Shown: in pieces, positions 12,001-22,078 of the stretch
Layout of the letters: each line of letters begins with the position of its first letter
Numbering within the stretch: the first letter of the stretch is position 1
Source: Owenia fusiformis
Taxonomy: Eukaryota > Annelida > Polychaeta > Sabellida > Oweniidae
Direction of reading: 5' to 3'
Length of the DNA stretch: 64,000 nucleotides
Assembly (NCBI GenBank): GCA_903813345.2
Contig: CAIIXF020000007.1
Location: forward strand, 35,742,538 to 35,806,537
Position numbers and translations under genes: made by a program
Notes under the pieces: model-generated
Seen by the model: the letters and a program-made list of their open reading frames with translations, nothing else
What the model was told of the DNA's origin: nothing
Database searches by the model: none

Positions 12001-14758
12001 CTACTTACGAGTTTGGTCGTTATCACAACGCCAACCAGTGTAGCGACCATCTGAGGGACATTCACATGATTGCGGGTCTGCGCAAATTCCGCCATTCTCG
12101 CAAGGTGGCGTACATATTGCTGCAAACAAAAAGTAAAGTGGTCATTGCAAGAACTGTGCAGTAACCAGTGTTAACTTCGAACTTTTTGGTTGGGACCAAC
12201 CAGAAAGATTCAGATTGGCAAGTGTTTGGTCTTCGAAAGGACCATTTTGTACTCAGATCGTGATACACCGCGTACCGTCAAAAAGTGAAAAGTTGAGGTA
12301 CACCGTTGGAAAGGTACAACGGCTAAATTATTATTAATCCTTCACTAAACTGTCCTTATCAAACTTTTGTTTCATAGAATTATTCTCAAATTAGCTTTGA
12401 ATTGAATTCATAAATTGAATTGTTTCTATATGCTCTTCATTTCAATAAGACTATTGAAACAATAACAAGAACATTCAGCGTTACAATCTTCAACGTGTCA
12501 AGTTGTCAATTTTTGTCAAATCGAGAATCATGAAAAATAGATTTCTATTTGTCTTGACTGAAGTCACTGCTAACGTTTGTCTTCTGAGAAGCAACGTTTA
12601 AGTGGCGTAACGTATGTTTCGGGAGATATTTTAACTGCCATTTGAATTTCCACTTACCTTCTGTGCAATCATCTCCTTGGTAACCAATGCAACATTTAGT
12701 GACCTCCTTTGTTTCCTGTTTAATGAAGAAACATTGAAGATCGTCGTCGCCTGAAAAATGCAAATGTTCACTTTTATAATAATTTTTTATTATTGTAATT
12801 TATTGAACTTATGTAGAACTAATTTGAGACAGATCAAAGCAAGGCCCCGATGTAACAGGGGCTCATTTTCCATTATTTATTTCATTTATCCTAATGTTAG
12901 ATTTTTAACTGACACTGGGAAAATAATGTCCACTAATAGCACTATTTCACTCTTAAAATTCCATTAATTTGTCTCACACATTTTTGTATTAGCCTCGCGT
13001 CCCATTTCAATTTCCCTCGCTACGCTCACCTGTTGACATTCCTTTGAAGATGACGTCCATCATATCTTTCTTGGACAACAACGACAACGGAGGGGGCTGT
13101 CGGGACGGAATGAACGTCCATCCGAGAATGGAGTCTTCCAAGTAGTATTTACATGGGGAGGTCTTATTCACTTCTGTTGTCTCTTTAAGCGTGCAAAAGT
13201 TTCTGAAATATTATAGAGGACGTGTACGTGACGTGAAATATATATTTTTTATACACTTATTTCAATGGCTGTACCATACTGGCTGTACCATACTTTCATA
13301 TATATTAAAATGACATCCTTTATCTATATAGATCAAATTAAACACAATATTAAACTGTTCCTGTGTATGTGTTTGACTGAAATGGGCAGTTCAATAGGCC
13401 GTATAGTGAACGTGAAATATATAGGGACCTGACTCCAAAGTATTACGGTTTTAATTTTAAGGGACCAAATCACCAATTATTTGTTAATTCCTGGAAGGAC
13501 TCGATTGTACATTTACTGAATCTCAATCATTTGAATACAATAGACAATAATCATTCGATAAATCATCTAGGGGAATATACGTCCGTTATTAGAATGTAAC
13601 ACGTGTCTTTTATAGCCGCATAATCCTCTGTTTATATATTCTCTGGGTTAACTTGATTTCTAAGTAATCTTGTTATAATGTCAATATACGCATTACTAAT
13701 TATGAATAAGTTTAATCCATTTTTATGAAATTGAAAATTTGACCAGTTCGAAAATTCGAATATAACATAAATTGTCCATGTATCCACGAAAGACTTCGAA
13801 ATTGTTAAAAATCATAGTTTTCGATTGTTGGATTACTTACAACGGTTAAAAGTTATCGAAGATGTTTTAATCACCGAGACTTTATTTATCGAAAATTTAG
13901 AATAAGAATATTTATTATCCTACTTTTAAAATAAATCAGTTTTAGATATACAGTACCTCGTAGTACAAAAAAAACATTTCGAAAATAATGTAAACGCCAT
14001 GACAATAGTCATAACAAGTTTGGCATTAATAGTAACGAGTTTCAAGGATAATCAAAATATTCTATTCTATTAGAGTTTCTCTTTATTTAAAGCGTGTGAG
14101 GGATAGAAGAGAAAGTGGATCAGACAATGAAAATATTTTCAAATTTTAAAACCCTTCTCAGATCTCAGAAACGATAACTGCAAGTTTAGTACTGACGTAA
14201 AAAAGTAGCTGTATGTGGAATATAACTTCGAAGACAATTGTTTAAAATCATGATAATCAACTTAGCCAATCACAAGTCATTCAACTAAGAATTTAAATGA
14301 GGATAATAACGTAAATGAAAATTAGAAAAACGCAATCTAAAATTATGATCTAGTGACGAGGGATAAGTAAAATTAATAAAATCGTAAACTGAAGATATAG
14401 AAAACGACAGGCATCGTGTACTTAGACCCTGTTAATTTGAGCTCATCTTGGACTCGTCATTTCGTGTAGTGCATTTTCTCAAACTCTAACTAACTCAACA
14501 TTTACTGTAATTCCATAAAATTTCAATTTAATTAATCTTCGATAAATGTGAATATCCATATTTCTTACTTATATTCAAAACCGTATTTGGCACATGTGCT
14601 TGTTATATGTCACATACAAAAAAAACGATAACACAAGTCAGAAATCGCCAAAAATAAACGTTGTGTTGGTTAACTTACGCCGTAGTAAAAGAAGGAGCGG
14701 TGGTCAAAATCCATAGTATCAGTCCGGCCAATGGAGGCAAGCTTGAAGAGCCCACCAT
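80..14758 (-). CDS. Secreted multi-vWD protein, SCO-spondin/hemocytin/mucin-like (5' 25 exons, continues off left edge)
   Basis: Exons in transcript order: 14758-14679, 13202-13030, 12750-12658, 12119-12009, 11453-11289, 10819-10799, 10492-10299, 9658-9547, 8773-8591, 8270-8182, 7826-7710, 7334-7133, 6834-6594, 5776-5629, 5225-4932, 4741-4568, 4304-4025, 3825-3588, 3120-2934, 2783-2692, 2439-2384, 1957-1565, 1025-829, 502-354, 189-80. All junctions are GT-AG and keep frame (1366 residues). Seen: signal peptide 1-26; EMI-like ending ([10 protein letters not shown], about 104-113); EGF 116-152; a Cys-rich linker; vWD1 about 222-400 ([17 protein letters not shown]) with C8 to 513; TIL 515-590; vWD2 605-800 with C8 to 890; two TILs in tandem (893-955, 985-1045); vWD3 1088-1275 ([18 protein letters not shown]); start of a third C8 ([11 protein letters not shown]). 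Known: vWD-C8-TIL chains build extracellular gels and matrices. Inferred: secreted structural glycoprotein; the exact orthologue cannot be named without the missing C-terminus. Confidence 0.88.
7990..8181 (-). repeat. 35-bp tandem array starting at the exon 10 splice donor
   Basis: About five to six copies of a 35-bp unit. Read on the minus strand, each begins GTAAATAAGCTTTAATGAAT. The first unit is the splice donor itself (GTAAGTAAGC at 8181) and the array continues into the intron. Copies differ by a few substitutions. Confidence 0.85.
9120..9478 (+). repeat. 28-bp minisatellite with a degenerate left flank
   Basis: From about 9303 to 9470 there are six copies, nearly all identical, of a 28-bp unit containing GGCTAGGTGTGAGTAAAGGA, plus a partial copy. 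From about 9120 to 9300 there are diverged versions (gaggtgggagtaaaagatat and similar). It lies in the intron between the vWD1 exons at 9658-9547 and 8773-8591. Confidence 0.9.
11525..11805 (+). repeat. Degenerate ~34-bp tandem repeat in an intron
   Basis: About eight imperfect copies of a unit containing AACAAGAATGGGAATGAGTA followed by a TGTTCAGTAA segment. It lies in the intron between the EGF exon and the next exon of the multi-vWD gene. No coding or splice signal was recognised in it. Confidence 0.75.
13203..14678 (-). other. Large first intron of the multi-vWD gene
   Basis: A 1.48-kb AT-rich intron between the signal-peptide exon and the EMI-like exon. I see no open frame, repeat unit or clear regulatory motif in it. 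Confidence 0.6.
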
Positions 14759-14885
14759 CCCAAACTTAGGGCCACGGGGAGATATCTTGGATGACAGTCA
14801 GACTTCGGTATATTTCGTTATTCCTCGTTAGAAATAATAATCGTAGTCCGCAGTTGTTCGCTGGTGTCTTTTTCGACACTAGACT
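14759..14885 (-). other. 5' UTR of the multi-vWD gene
   Basis: The stretch lies between the predicted initiator at 14885 and the ATG at 14758-14756. The first methionine opens a clean hydrophobic signal peptide, and the coding exon ends at a good donor (gc|gtaag) at 14679. No upstream intron is needed. Confidence 0.45.
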
Positions 14886-14921
14886 GACTCTGGCGTTTAG
14901 GCAACTGCTTTTATCTTATCT
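14881..14921 (-). promoter_or_regulatory. Core promoter of the multi-vWD gene: TATA-like box, initiator, paired GATA sites
   Basis: On the minus strand, AGATAAGATAAAAG occupies 14921-14908. It contains two GATA cores and a TATA-like GATAAAAG. TCAGTCT at 14887-14881 fits the TCA+1GTY initiator, with the A at 14885 about 27 bases downstream of the TATA-like box. Spacing and match are seen in the sequence; use as a promoter is inferred. Confidence 0.45.
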
Positions 14922-16017
14922 CATATTTAATGTACTTAAAATCTAGAATATGCTGAGGTAAGATGTTTTTGATTGCGTTTCAATTAAAGAGGAGTCTAAT
15001 CAATATAATATGCTACCACATTGCTTTTGTATAATTAAAAACCAGTAACACATGTTTTGAAAATCATCAAAACCAATAGAATTTCATTAAAAACATGTCT
15101 TTGGTATATTTGCAATATAATTTGCGTCAGCTATACTTATTTTAATTGATGTGTAGCGGATGGTATTGGAAATTCAAAGAAACTATCACGAAATGGAAAA
15201 CTGATTTCAAATTAAATCTTTTACAGTTCAAACTGTAATGGAATGTGAATTTATATTGCAAACTTAATTACTTTTTAAAAGAGCTATTGTGAACGTGTTT
15301 GGGAAATTGCAACAGTTGGTTCATATATCAGCATAACTTTCAAAAATTATGAAATCGTATTTTTTCAATTCCATAACTTATTTGCTCTGTTTTTCACAAA
15401 CATTTTAGTAATTTTCTAATCATTGTCCTCATTCCCTGAACACGTGACTCCATGGTCCTTGTTGCCCCCTCCCTCCCCTGTCAAAGTAAACTAGTTCTCA
15501 GTCCTTCCCAGTCCTAGAAAAAAGTCGTAAAAGGCTTAAAGGTTCATTTGCAGTATGGTCATATCTTTTACCATAAAAAACGCCATGGCGTACTCTCAAA
15601 AAGAGAAAAGTTGATTTTAGTATTGAATTTCCACACTTTAAAAATACTGGATATTCAGAAAAATGGCAAATAATTTACATGAGTCACTATTAGTCAGAAT
15701 TTCGTATTTTAAAACGCTAGTAAACTCTTCAAATGCAATCTCATTTTCAAATTTTCTTGGGTGGGGATGGGTTCTCAATCAGAGCACGATCGCTTCGTCC
15801 ACTCGTGGTGTTCACCCACAAAATATCCATTCTACGCTACTGAATACGGTGGCTTTTATCAAAGCAATATGCTTTCTTTCGGGTGAAATCCCCATGATAG
15901 TAAAATATCAATCCAACTATCTGAAAAATTATGGATTAGGACCCCACTTTGGCACTTTTTAGAAAATGTTAGGCTTATTTTCTAAAAAAGAGGATCTAAT
16001 CAAAGAACGGTATGGTC
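14922..16017. other. Intergenic DNA upstream of the multi-vWD gene
   Basis: AT-rich sequence with no supported gene. One open frame at 15663-15962 has no recognisable domain and lacks a plausible gene context. Confidence 0.5.
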
Positions 16018-16349
16018 CAGTGGCGGATCCAGGAACCAACAGGGGGGGGGCCCAAATTTGAGGTCAGAGAAAAAACCTCCGCGCTTGAGCGGAAAAAAAT
16101 TTTGGGCCCCTAAAACCGAAAAGTGGGCCCAAATTTGGAAAATTTGAGGCCCATTTTCTTCAAAATTTGGCCTTAAATTAAACAAATAAGGCCTTAGAAG
16201 GCCCAATAATCACCAAAAGGCCCACTTTTTGGGGCCTTAAGGCCTTTTTTGGCCTAGAATTTTTTTGGGCCTAACTTTTTTTTCTGGGCCAACCTTAGGG
16301 GGGGGGGGGGCCGGGCCCCATGGGCCCCCCCCCCCCGGATCCGCCATAG
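16018..16349 (+). mobile_element. hAT-like MITE rich in GGGCCC (copy 1)
   Basis: Termini are CAGTGGCGGATCC and GGATCCGCCATAG, flanked on both sides by TGGTC (16013-16017 and 16350-16354). The interior is G/C homopolymers and repeated GGGCCC, GGCCTTA and AAATTTTGG words with no open frame. A second copy in inverse orientation lies at 29967-30257. A CAG start and TIRs fit hAT-type non-autonomous elements (inference). Confidence 0.8.
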
Positions 16350-16609
16350 TGGTCGTCATTGAATTTTGAAGTGATTCAAAATTCTATATCACCTTCCCGT
16401 CTGAGGACGTCCGTGATGTTTGTAACATCGTAAGAAAGTTGCAGCTACCTTGATTCCGTTGTAACACAGTTTAAAACCAGTTCGACGACGTTTTGAAGGT
16501 ATGTTAGCTTGAATTCGTAAATGCTCTTAGCCTAAGTTTTTCTGACCAACTCATTTGAAAATGAATAATACTTGGGGTTTACGGAAAGACCAGTATAATG
16601 ATGAGGCTA

Positions 16610-17365
16610 TTACCTTGTCCATGGGCTCTATTCCATCATGTTTTGGCCCACTTTGACCTTGATGAAATTCCAGTAAACTTCCAACATGGATTCAGGTCAA
16701 AGCACTATGTGAATTGTGAACTAACTTGTTAATATAATAGAGGATATAGCTCGGACCCTCGACAACAATAAACAAACAGACGTGTTGGTATTAGACTTTT
16801 CCAAAGCGTTTGACACGGTGGCTCACGAACGCCTCTTGCTCAAACTCGACCACTATGGAATTCGCAATAACAACTTGAACTGGTTCAGATCCTGGCTTGT
16901 GGGAAGATCATAGGTAGTATTCGATGATGAATAAAGTTCAAAAACTCCTCAAGAAACAGTTCTTGGACCACTCTATTTCCTTGTTTATATCAATGATTTG
17001 GGCAATAACCTATCATCCTCAGCCAGTCTTAAACTATTTGCTGACGACAGTCTTTTATTCATGACAGTCGAAAGCGAACACGATGCATTAACACTACAGG
17101 AGAATCTTAATAAACTGGTCTCCTGGGCATCAACATGGCAAATGAAATTCCATCCATCAAAATGCTATGTGCTAAATATTCACAAAGGTAAATCCCATTC
17201 CCCTATCATTCACAAATACACCATGCTAGAGGAAACAAACATCCCATACCTAGGTATTGACATCACAAATAACTTACGCTGGACTACACATATACAAACT
17301 ATTGTATCCAAAGCCAATGAGGTGCTCTGATTTCTCAGGCGCAACCTTTACAGAGGAAAGTTTGG
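16610..17365 (+). pseudogene. Decayed LINE reverse transcriptase (CR1/jockey-like)
   Basis: Fragments of a non-LTR reverse transcriptase appear in order: FQHGFRSKH near 16680, LDFSKAFDTVAHERLLLKL near 16800, TVLGPLYFLVYINDLG near 16955, and the catalytic FADD box (LKLFADDSLLF) near 17040. The GVPQG segment is shortened and at least two in-frame stops occur near 16910-16935. The longest surviving frame is 16998-17330. Endonuclease and C-terminus are missing, so this is a dead 5'- and 3'-truncated copy. Confidence 0.88.
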
Positions 17366-17733
17366 TTGATTTAAAAAAAAGTATCTTATAAATGAAATAA
17401 AAGGTTTGTCTTAATTTTTATCTATTTTAAAAAAAAATCTTTTTGGATACTTTTTGTTAAATCAACCAACATTTCTAAGATAATGTTGTATATGCTAGCT
17501 TCGGAAAGATATTTTATTTCATTCTCAAGAATTGGTAAAAAGGAACAAAGAGCAATTGCACTAAAAAACAAAAACAATTATCTAAAATATACATAAATAA
17601 TTTTCGCATTAAATTGTTGTCAATCAGTCAAAATTACATAAGGACCGTGTTTTTTACAGAATGTTTTCAATCATTGGTTTAAGAGAAAAACATTGTTGAA
17701 TACAGTTCACCATATCGATACCAAACCTTTATA
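17366..17733. other. Spacer between LINE remnant and tandem repeat
   Basis: AT-rich with several poly-A/T runs. No gene or repeat recognised. Confidence 0.5.
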
Positions 17734-18140
17734 CACATGTTACATAATAAGAAGTTCTAGAGCTGATTAACTTTTCGGTGGTCATTTTGCATTCTGGCGG
17801 CCATCTTGGAAGTTTTTAGATAAATCTTGTCATCGTGATTCCAGGAAAACCACTTTACGGATTTGCTTTAAATTTTCACACATGTTACATGGTAAGAAGT
17901 TCTAGAGCTGATTAACTTTTCGGCAGCCATCTTGCATTCTGGCAGCCATATTGGAAGTTTTTAGATAAATCTTGTCATCGCAACTCAAGGAAAACCACTT
18001 GATGGATTTACTTCGAATTTTCACACATGTTACATGGTAAAAAGTTCTAAAGGTGATTTACTTTTCGCTGGTCATCTTGGATTCTGACTGCCATCTTGGA
18101 CGTTTTTTAGATAAATCTTGTCATCGCGATTTTGCCCAGC
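17734..18140 (+). repeat. 145-bp tandem repeat, nearly three copies
   Basis: Copies start at 17734, 17879 and 18024 (CACATGTTACAT), exactly 145 bases apart. Each carries two spaced motifs of the type GGCCATCTTGGAAG/GCCATCTTGCATTC, which resemble YY1 sites (CCGCCATNTT). Divergence between copies is modest. Confidence 0.88.
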
Positions 18141-19434
18141 CTAATTGGCTGACTTTTGTGCCCATGGTAGCTGGTCCACATTGCCTGCCCTGATGTAATC
18201 CAACATGGTGCCACTAGCCTATGCAACATCATGACCGTTTTGCAGTTTAATGATGCCCCCAAAGCACCCTGTTTACATGTGGTACTTGATAGAGGTCCAA
18301 AAGGTCAATTTACTCTGAAATTATGTTTGGGAATCACCAAGGGGGTGCAACTTGTGTAGTACTGCTCCAGACAACCTCTGTAATACTGCTCCAAACATAA
18401 TTATGGACTGCCACATCAGTAAGTGTCCTTATTGTCTCTTTCCCCTGGTCTACGACAGAAACGAACACAATTATCAACTTTGTGGAGGAAACATCTTATT
18501 TCTTCACATGCTGTCATATGACACTAAAGATTAGGTCCAACGTTTTGCTGCTTTCCTGCACATTGAAGGCACCTTTCTTTGTTATGATCAGTCAGCTGTG
18601 GTCTCTTTAAAGATTTCATGGCCTTGCATCTGTTATAAAGAAATCACTGGTTGTCTATAGCTCTGGAACACGGGTTTTAAGGTGAGACAGTCATGCATCT
18701 CGTAGACTACTGGTTGACATAAAGCGATTTTGATGACATAAATACAGCAGGTCTTGCCCGTAGCCAGCTTTTACCAGGAGGAGGAGCTTTTTTCCAGGGG
18801 GGAGCTTTTTCAAAATTTTGGCTAAAAATCATGCGAAAAATTCTCAGATTGGTGCAAAACTGCATGATTTTGAAAGAATTTCTGGCCAGGGGGGAGCTTC
18901 CGCTCTCCCAGCTCCCCCTCTGGCTACGGGCCTGCAGGTGATGCTTTTTTCTTTCCGAGTTTTTCTCTTTAGGGCTACTATTGCTGTGACCTGGAGTCAC
19001 ATTCCATTTCCAGTGCCTTTGGTACCACTGCAGAATTTTAGAGACTGTTCCTGACACACCCCTAGATAGGGTCCTGGCAATGACAGTTTGTTTCATGCCA
19101 GAGAGCGCCATCCCTATGACCTGCCATGCTCTTTTTTCGCTTATTCTATGAGGCATGCCTTCTAAAAACTCTTCCAACTCTAAATTAGATTTTTATGAAA
19201 TGTGCGCAATGATTACAACTAAGATTTGGACACCTCTTTCAAGTTCACCAATATCAATACAAGTTTAATCAACCATAAATGTTTTAACTTTTCATACCAA
19301 TCAGTTTTATATGCCAAACTGATGAGGGAATGAGAACACATTACAGATTTTCATCAAAATCCTATCATTTTGTAGAAATTCCATCGAACAGTTCGTATGT
19401 ATAAAATATTCCATATTTATGAGCAACAGTGTAT
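18141..19434 (-). pseudogene. Tc1-like DNA transposon remnant
   Basis: Minus-strand reading from about 19160 gives a transposase N-terminus with helix-turn-helix features (ISEKRAWQVIGMALSGMKQT, then GVSGTVSKILQ). After an inserted MITE, degenerate later segments follow, with stops and frameshifts, ending near 18130 in a decayed DYIRAGNVDQLPWAQKSAN. This corresponds to the region just before the last catalytic acid of Tc1 transposases. The 5' terminus is recognisable at 19434 (TACACTGTTGCTCA on the minus strand). The 3' end is missing. Confidence 0.75.
18757..18933. mobile_element. Short MITE inside the Tc1 remnant (CCCGTAGCCAG termini)
   Basis: Perfect 11-bp inverted termini CCCGTAGCCAG and CTGGCTACGGG bound about 175 bp. 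The element splits the Tc1-like transposase frame. A diverged relative lies at 61015-61210, sharing the internal TTTTGGCTAAAA-ATCATGCGAA and CTCAGATTGGTG segments. Confidence 0.8.
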
Positions 19435-19898
19435 ATGGGCTTATTATTTATATTAGCCTTTTGCAGATTATTGACATTTAGACGTGCGCGCAATATTTCG
19501 TGAATGCTATGAAGTCAAATATTTATTTCGTGATTCATGTAACTTCGTCTGTGATTTGCAAAATTAAAAAAATAAAAACAACCACTTTTTTGGTTGATTT
19601 GTGGATGATTTCTCATCATCAATATTAATAAATCGTTAGAGCTTGTGGTATTATAATTCGATATTACGAAGGCTTATAGATGAGGCATCACCTAAGGCTA
19701 GGCAAGTATGAATCAGTTATACTTAGAAGCAAGGACCTTGGAGAATCATTTTTGAAATTTTCACTGGCTAGACTAAGACTCTACCTATTTCATAAGCTGG
19801 TTTCATAAGAAATGTATTACACGGTAGGCTAGCCCATAGCTAGACATAAGCTTATATTACATCTAATCAAAAACATATAAAACATATGTCTCTAACAC
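19435..19898. other. Intergenic spacer
   Basis: AT-rich; no gene, repeat array or inverted repeat recognised. Confidence 0.5.
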
Positions 19899-20068
19899 AG
19901 GAAGTTGTATCATGGGCTTTCAATTAGAGTTGAAAGCCCATGGTTGTATCAAGACCTTTTTGGAACGGAGCCTTTTGCCTTTCCCCAATATCAGAACAGA
20001 TGAATTCATCTGTTCTGAGATGTGGGGGGAAAGCCCATTAAACCCCAAAAAGGTCTTGATACAGCTTC
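19899..20068. mobile_element. Multi-hairpin foldback element
   Basis: Outer arms GGAAGTTGTATCA and TGATACAGCTTCC enclose several nested inverted repeats: CATGGGCTTTCAA with TTGAAAGCCCATG (about 19912-19943), TATCAAGACCTTTTTGG with CCAAAAAGGTCTTGATA, and a perfect 26-bp palindrome at 19992-20017 centred on GAATTC. No coding sequence is present. Confidence 0.8.
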
Positions 20069-20106
20069 CCGTGGTCTCTAATGTACAAAGGAGAAAAATG
20101 TTGCTG

Positions 20107-20936
20107 TTGGTCAAAATTAGCCTTGCCCAAGTCGGTCTCTTTTACTATCTTGATTTCTATTATGACCGCCTTGTACCAAAAAGAAAGCCACGTGCTTTAC
20201 CGACTCAATGTTTATGTCGGTAAAATTTGACCAATCAACGACGGCCCTGCAGCGTTAGCTCATTATTATGCACGCTCAAAAACAAGTACACTTTTTACTT
20301 TTCGCCGGGACTTTTCACGAACAAATCTTGCATGAATTCATCATGAAAATACAAATATTTTATCAGATAAATATCAATCAGAGTTTAGTGGATGCCGGAG
20401 CATCGATCGGTAACCGGAGGTGAGAAGATTTCAACAATAAACGTTGAAACGATCGCTGAATTCAAATGAACATGTAGGCTGAGATTCAATCACTGATCGA
20501 CTACATGACCCGCTACATTGGACTCGGTCTTGCATTTTCATCGCGAAATCAGTTTTAAATCTATTGCATGATTTAATTTATATTAATGACTCTTACATTC
20601 CCTATGTACATTTAATTACATAATATATTGCAACTCTAAAGAAACGATCGATCAGACCATTGAATTTCAAATCGGGAAGATTGCTTTGCTTATGCAGGTC
20701 AACCTGATAACGTTTTTGATTGGTCAATCAGCCTGAAGTCACACGTCGTGTCCATGCGTATCAATAAGGTTTCGCGATACCCCTGATAGCGTAGGTATTG
20801 TGGAAATCTCGAAACCGTTGAATAACTCTGCATAATATCAGCGCAGGTGTATTGGATTGTACAAGGCGGTAATAATTCAAGATCAGATAATTAAAAAAAT
20901 ACCGACTTGGGCAAGGCTAGGTCAAAATCAACATAC
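20107..20936. repeat. Inverted-repeat pair (~75-bp arms) upstream of ferroportin
   Basis: Left arm about 20107-20180 (GCCTTGCCCAAGTCGGT ... GACCGCCTTGTAC) is matched in reverse orientation at about 20857-20936. The enclosed 680 bp is richer in CpG than its surroundings and may hold the ferroportin promoter, but a transposon origin of the pair is equally possible. Confidence 0.6.
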
Positions 20937-22078
20937 TTACTTGTTTGGTACAGCAATAAAAATTGAACGCCAGCCTGAACTTTCCCTCAAAGCCCAAAAA
21001 GTTGCTGCTGTCTCAAATTATGTAGGTATACATTTCAATTTCCAGGGTATTTCACTCCAATATACCTCGTATAATGACCCAAAGGCATCCTAGACTATAT
21101 CCTTGAGCCTATAGTCTATTTTCACATATGTTAAAGTTTGGGATTGAAAATTATTTGTTTACATAGGAAGTGCCATTCAAAATGGCCAATGGAGTAAATT
21201 AATTTGCATATTTGTTTCTTCCCCTAGCTTTATTTCCATTTGACAATACACTGTGTCACAGGCCCAGCCGAAGAACATTTAACCCCCCCCCCCACTCACT
21301 GTATAATGTAAATACATAGTGAGTGGGAGGGAGATGAACTCTTGTTCCCATGTCTGTGCACTGTGTTACTTTTTAAAGCATTTAATTGTACCTTACAACT
21401 TAATTGAATTGTTATGTTTAGTTTTGGGAGGCAAAGCTTCCTAAAATTGATAATTTGCAGAAAGTGCAGAAAATTTCCTTTTTTCACGATCAAGAGACTG
21501 AATTCTCAAGATATTCAGTCTATTGGATATAGACTAGAGGGAGCCTCAGAGGAATGACAAACTAACGAAATTGAAAGAAAGTGTGCTAAATTCCCTGTGT
21601 GGGAATCAAACCTAGGACCCTTGGATCTAAAGTTTTCCGTGACAATTTCCTCTCAAGATTGAAGGTTTCCATGTTTAATTGATTCCTCTCGGACTAATAG
21701 AAGTCTCTTTTATTTCTCTTAACTTCATAGATATGTCCATGTTATATTCCTCTGGAGTTTATTAGGACTTTTCCCGAAATATTGTTAAACTGACTAAAAA
21801 ATCCACCTTTTCAGTGATTTGTAAGTAAGATTTGTAATTACAAAGTGTATATAAAGAGCACTAAATACAAATATAGTTATACATCCCACACCCAACATAC
21901 TTTTTCCACACACCCAAAGCTCTTGAAATTTTGACTGGTTTCTTCCACTGGTGGCTCTGATAAGTGTGCAAGTATATGTACAATCAGTTTGCTAAGTAGC
22001 TACAGGTATTCCCTCACATTTAATACTGGTGTGTGTGATTTGAATTAAGAATTGAAAAAGACTGAATCATCTTTGCAG
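20937..22078 (+). other. Presumed first intron / upstream region of ferroportin
   Basis: No coding sequence recognised. A hairpin formed by CCCACTCACTGTAT and ATAGTGAGTGGG sits at about 21291-21328. A donor-like GGAG|GTGAGAAG at 20419/20420 could end a non-coding first exon, but nothing confirms it. Confidence 0.35.

Noticed and set aside
15663-15962. Open frame of 99 codons as a gene
   Set aside because: No domain, no splice context and composition like the surrounding spacer.
17998-18700. A functional Tc1 transposase gene
   Set aside because: The minus-strand reading has many stops and frame changes and a MITE in the middle; it is only recognisable piecewise.
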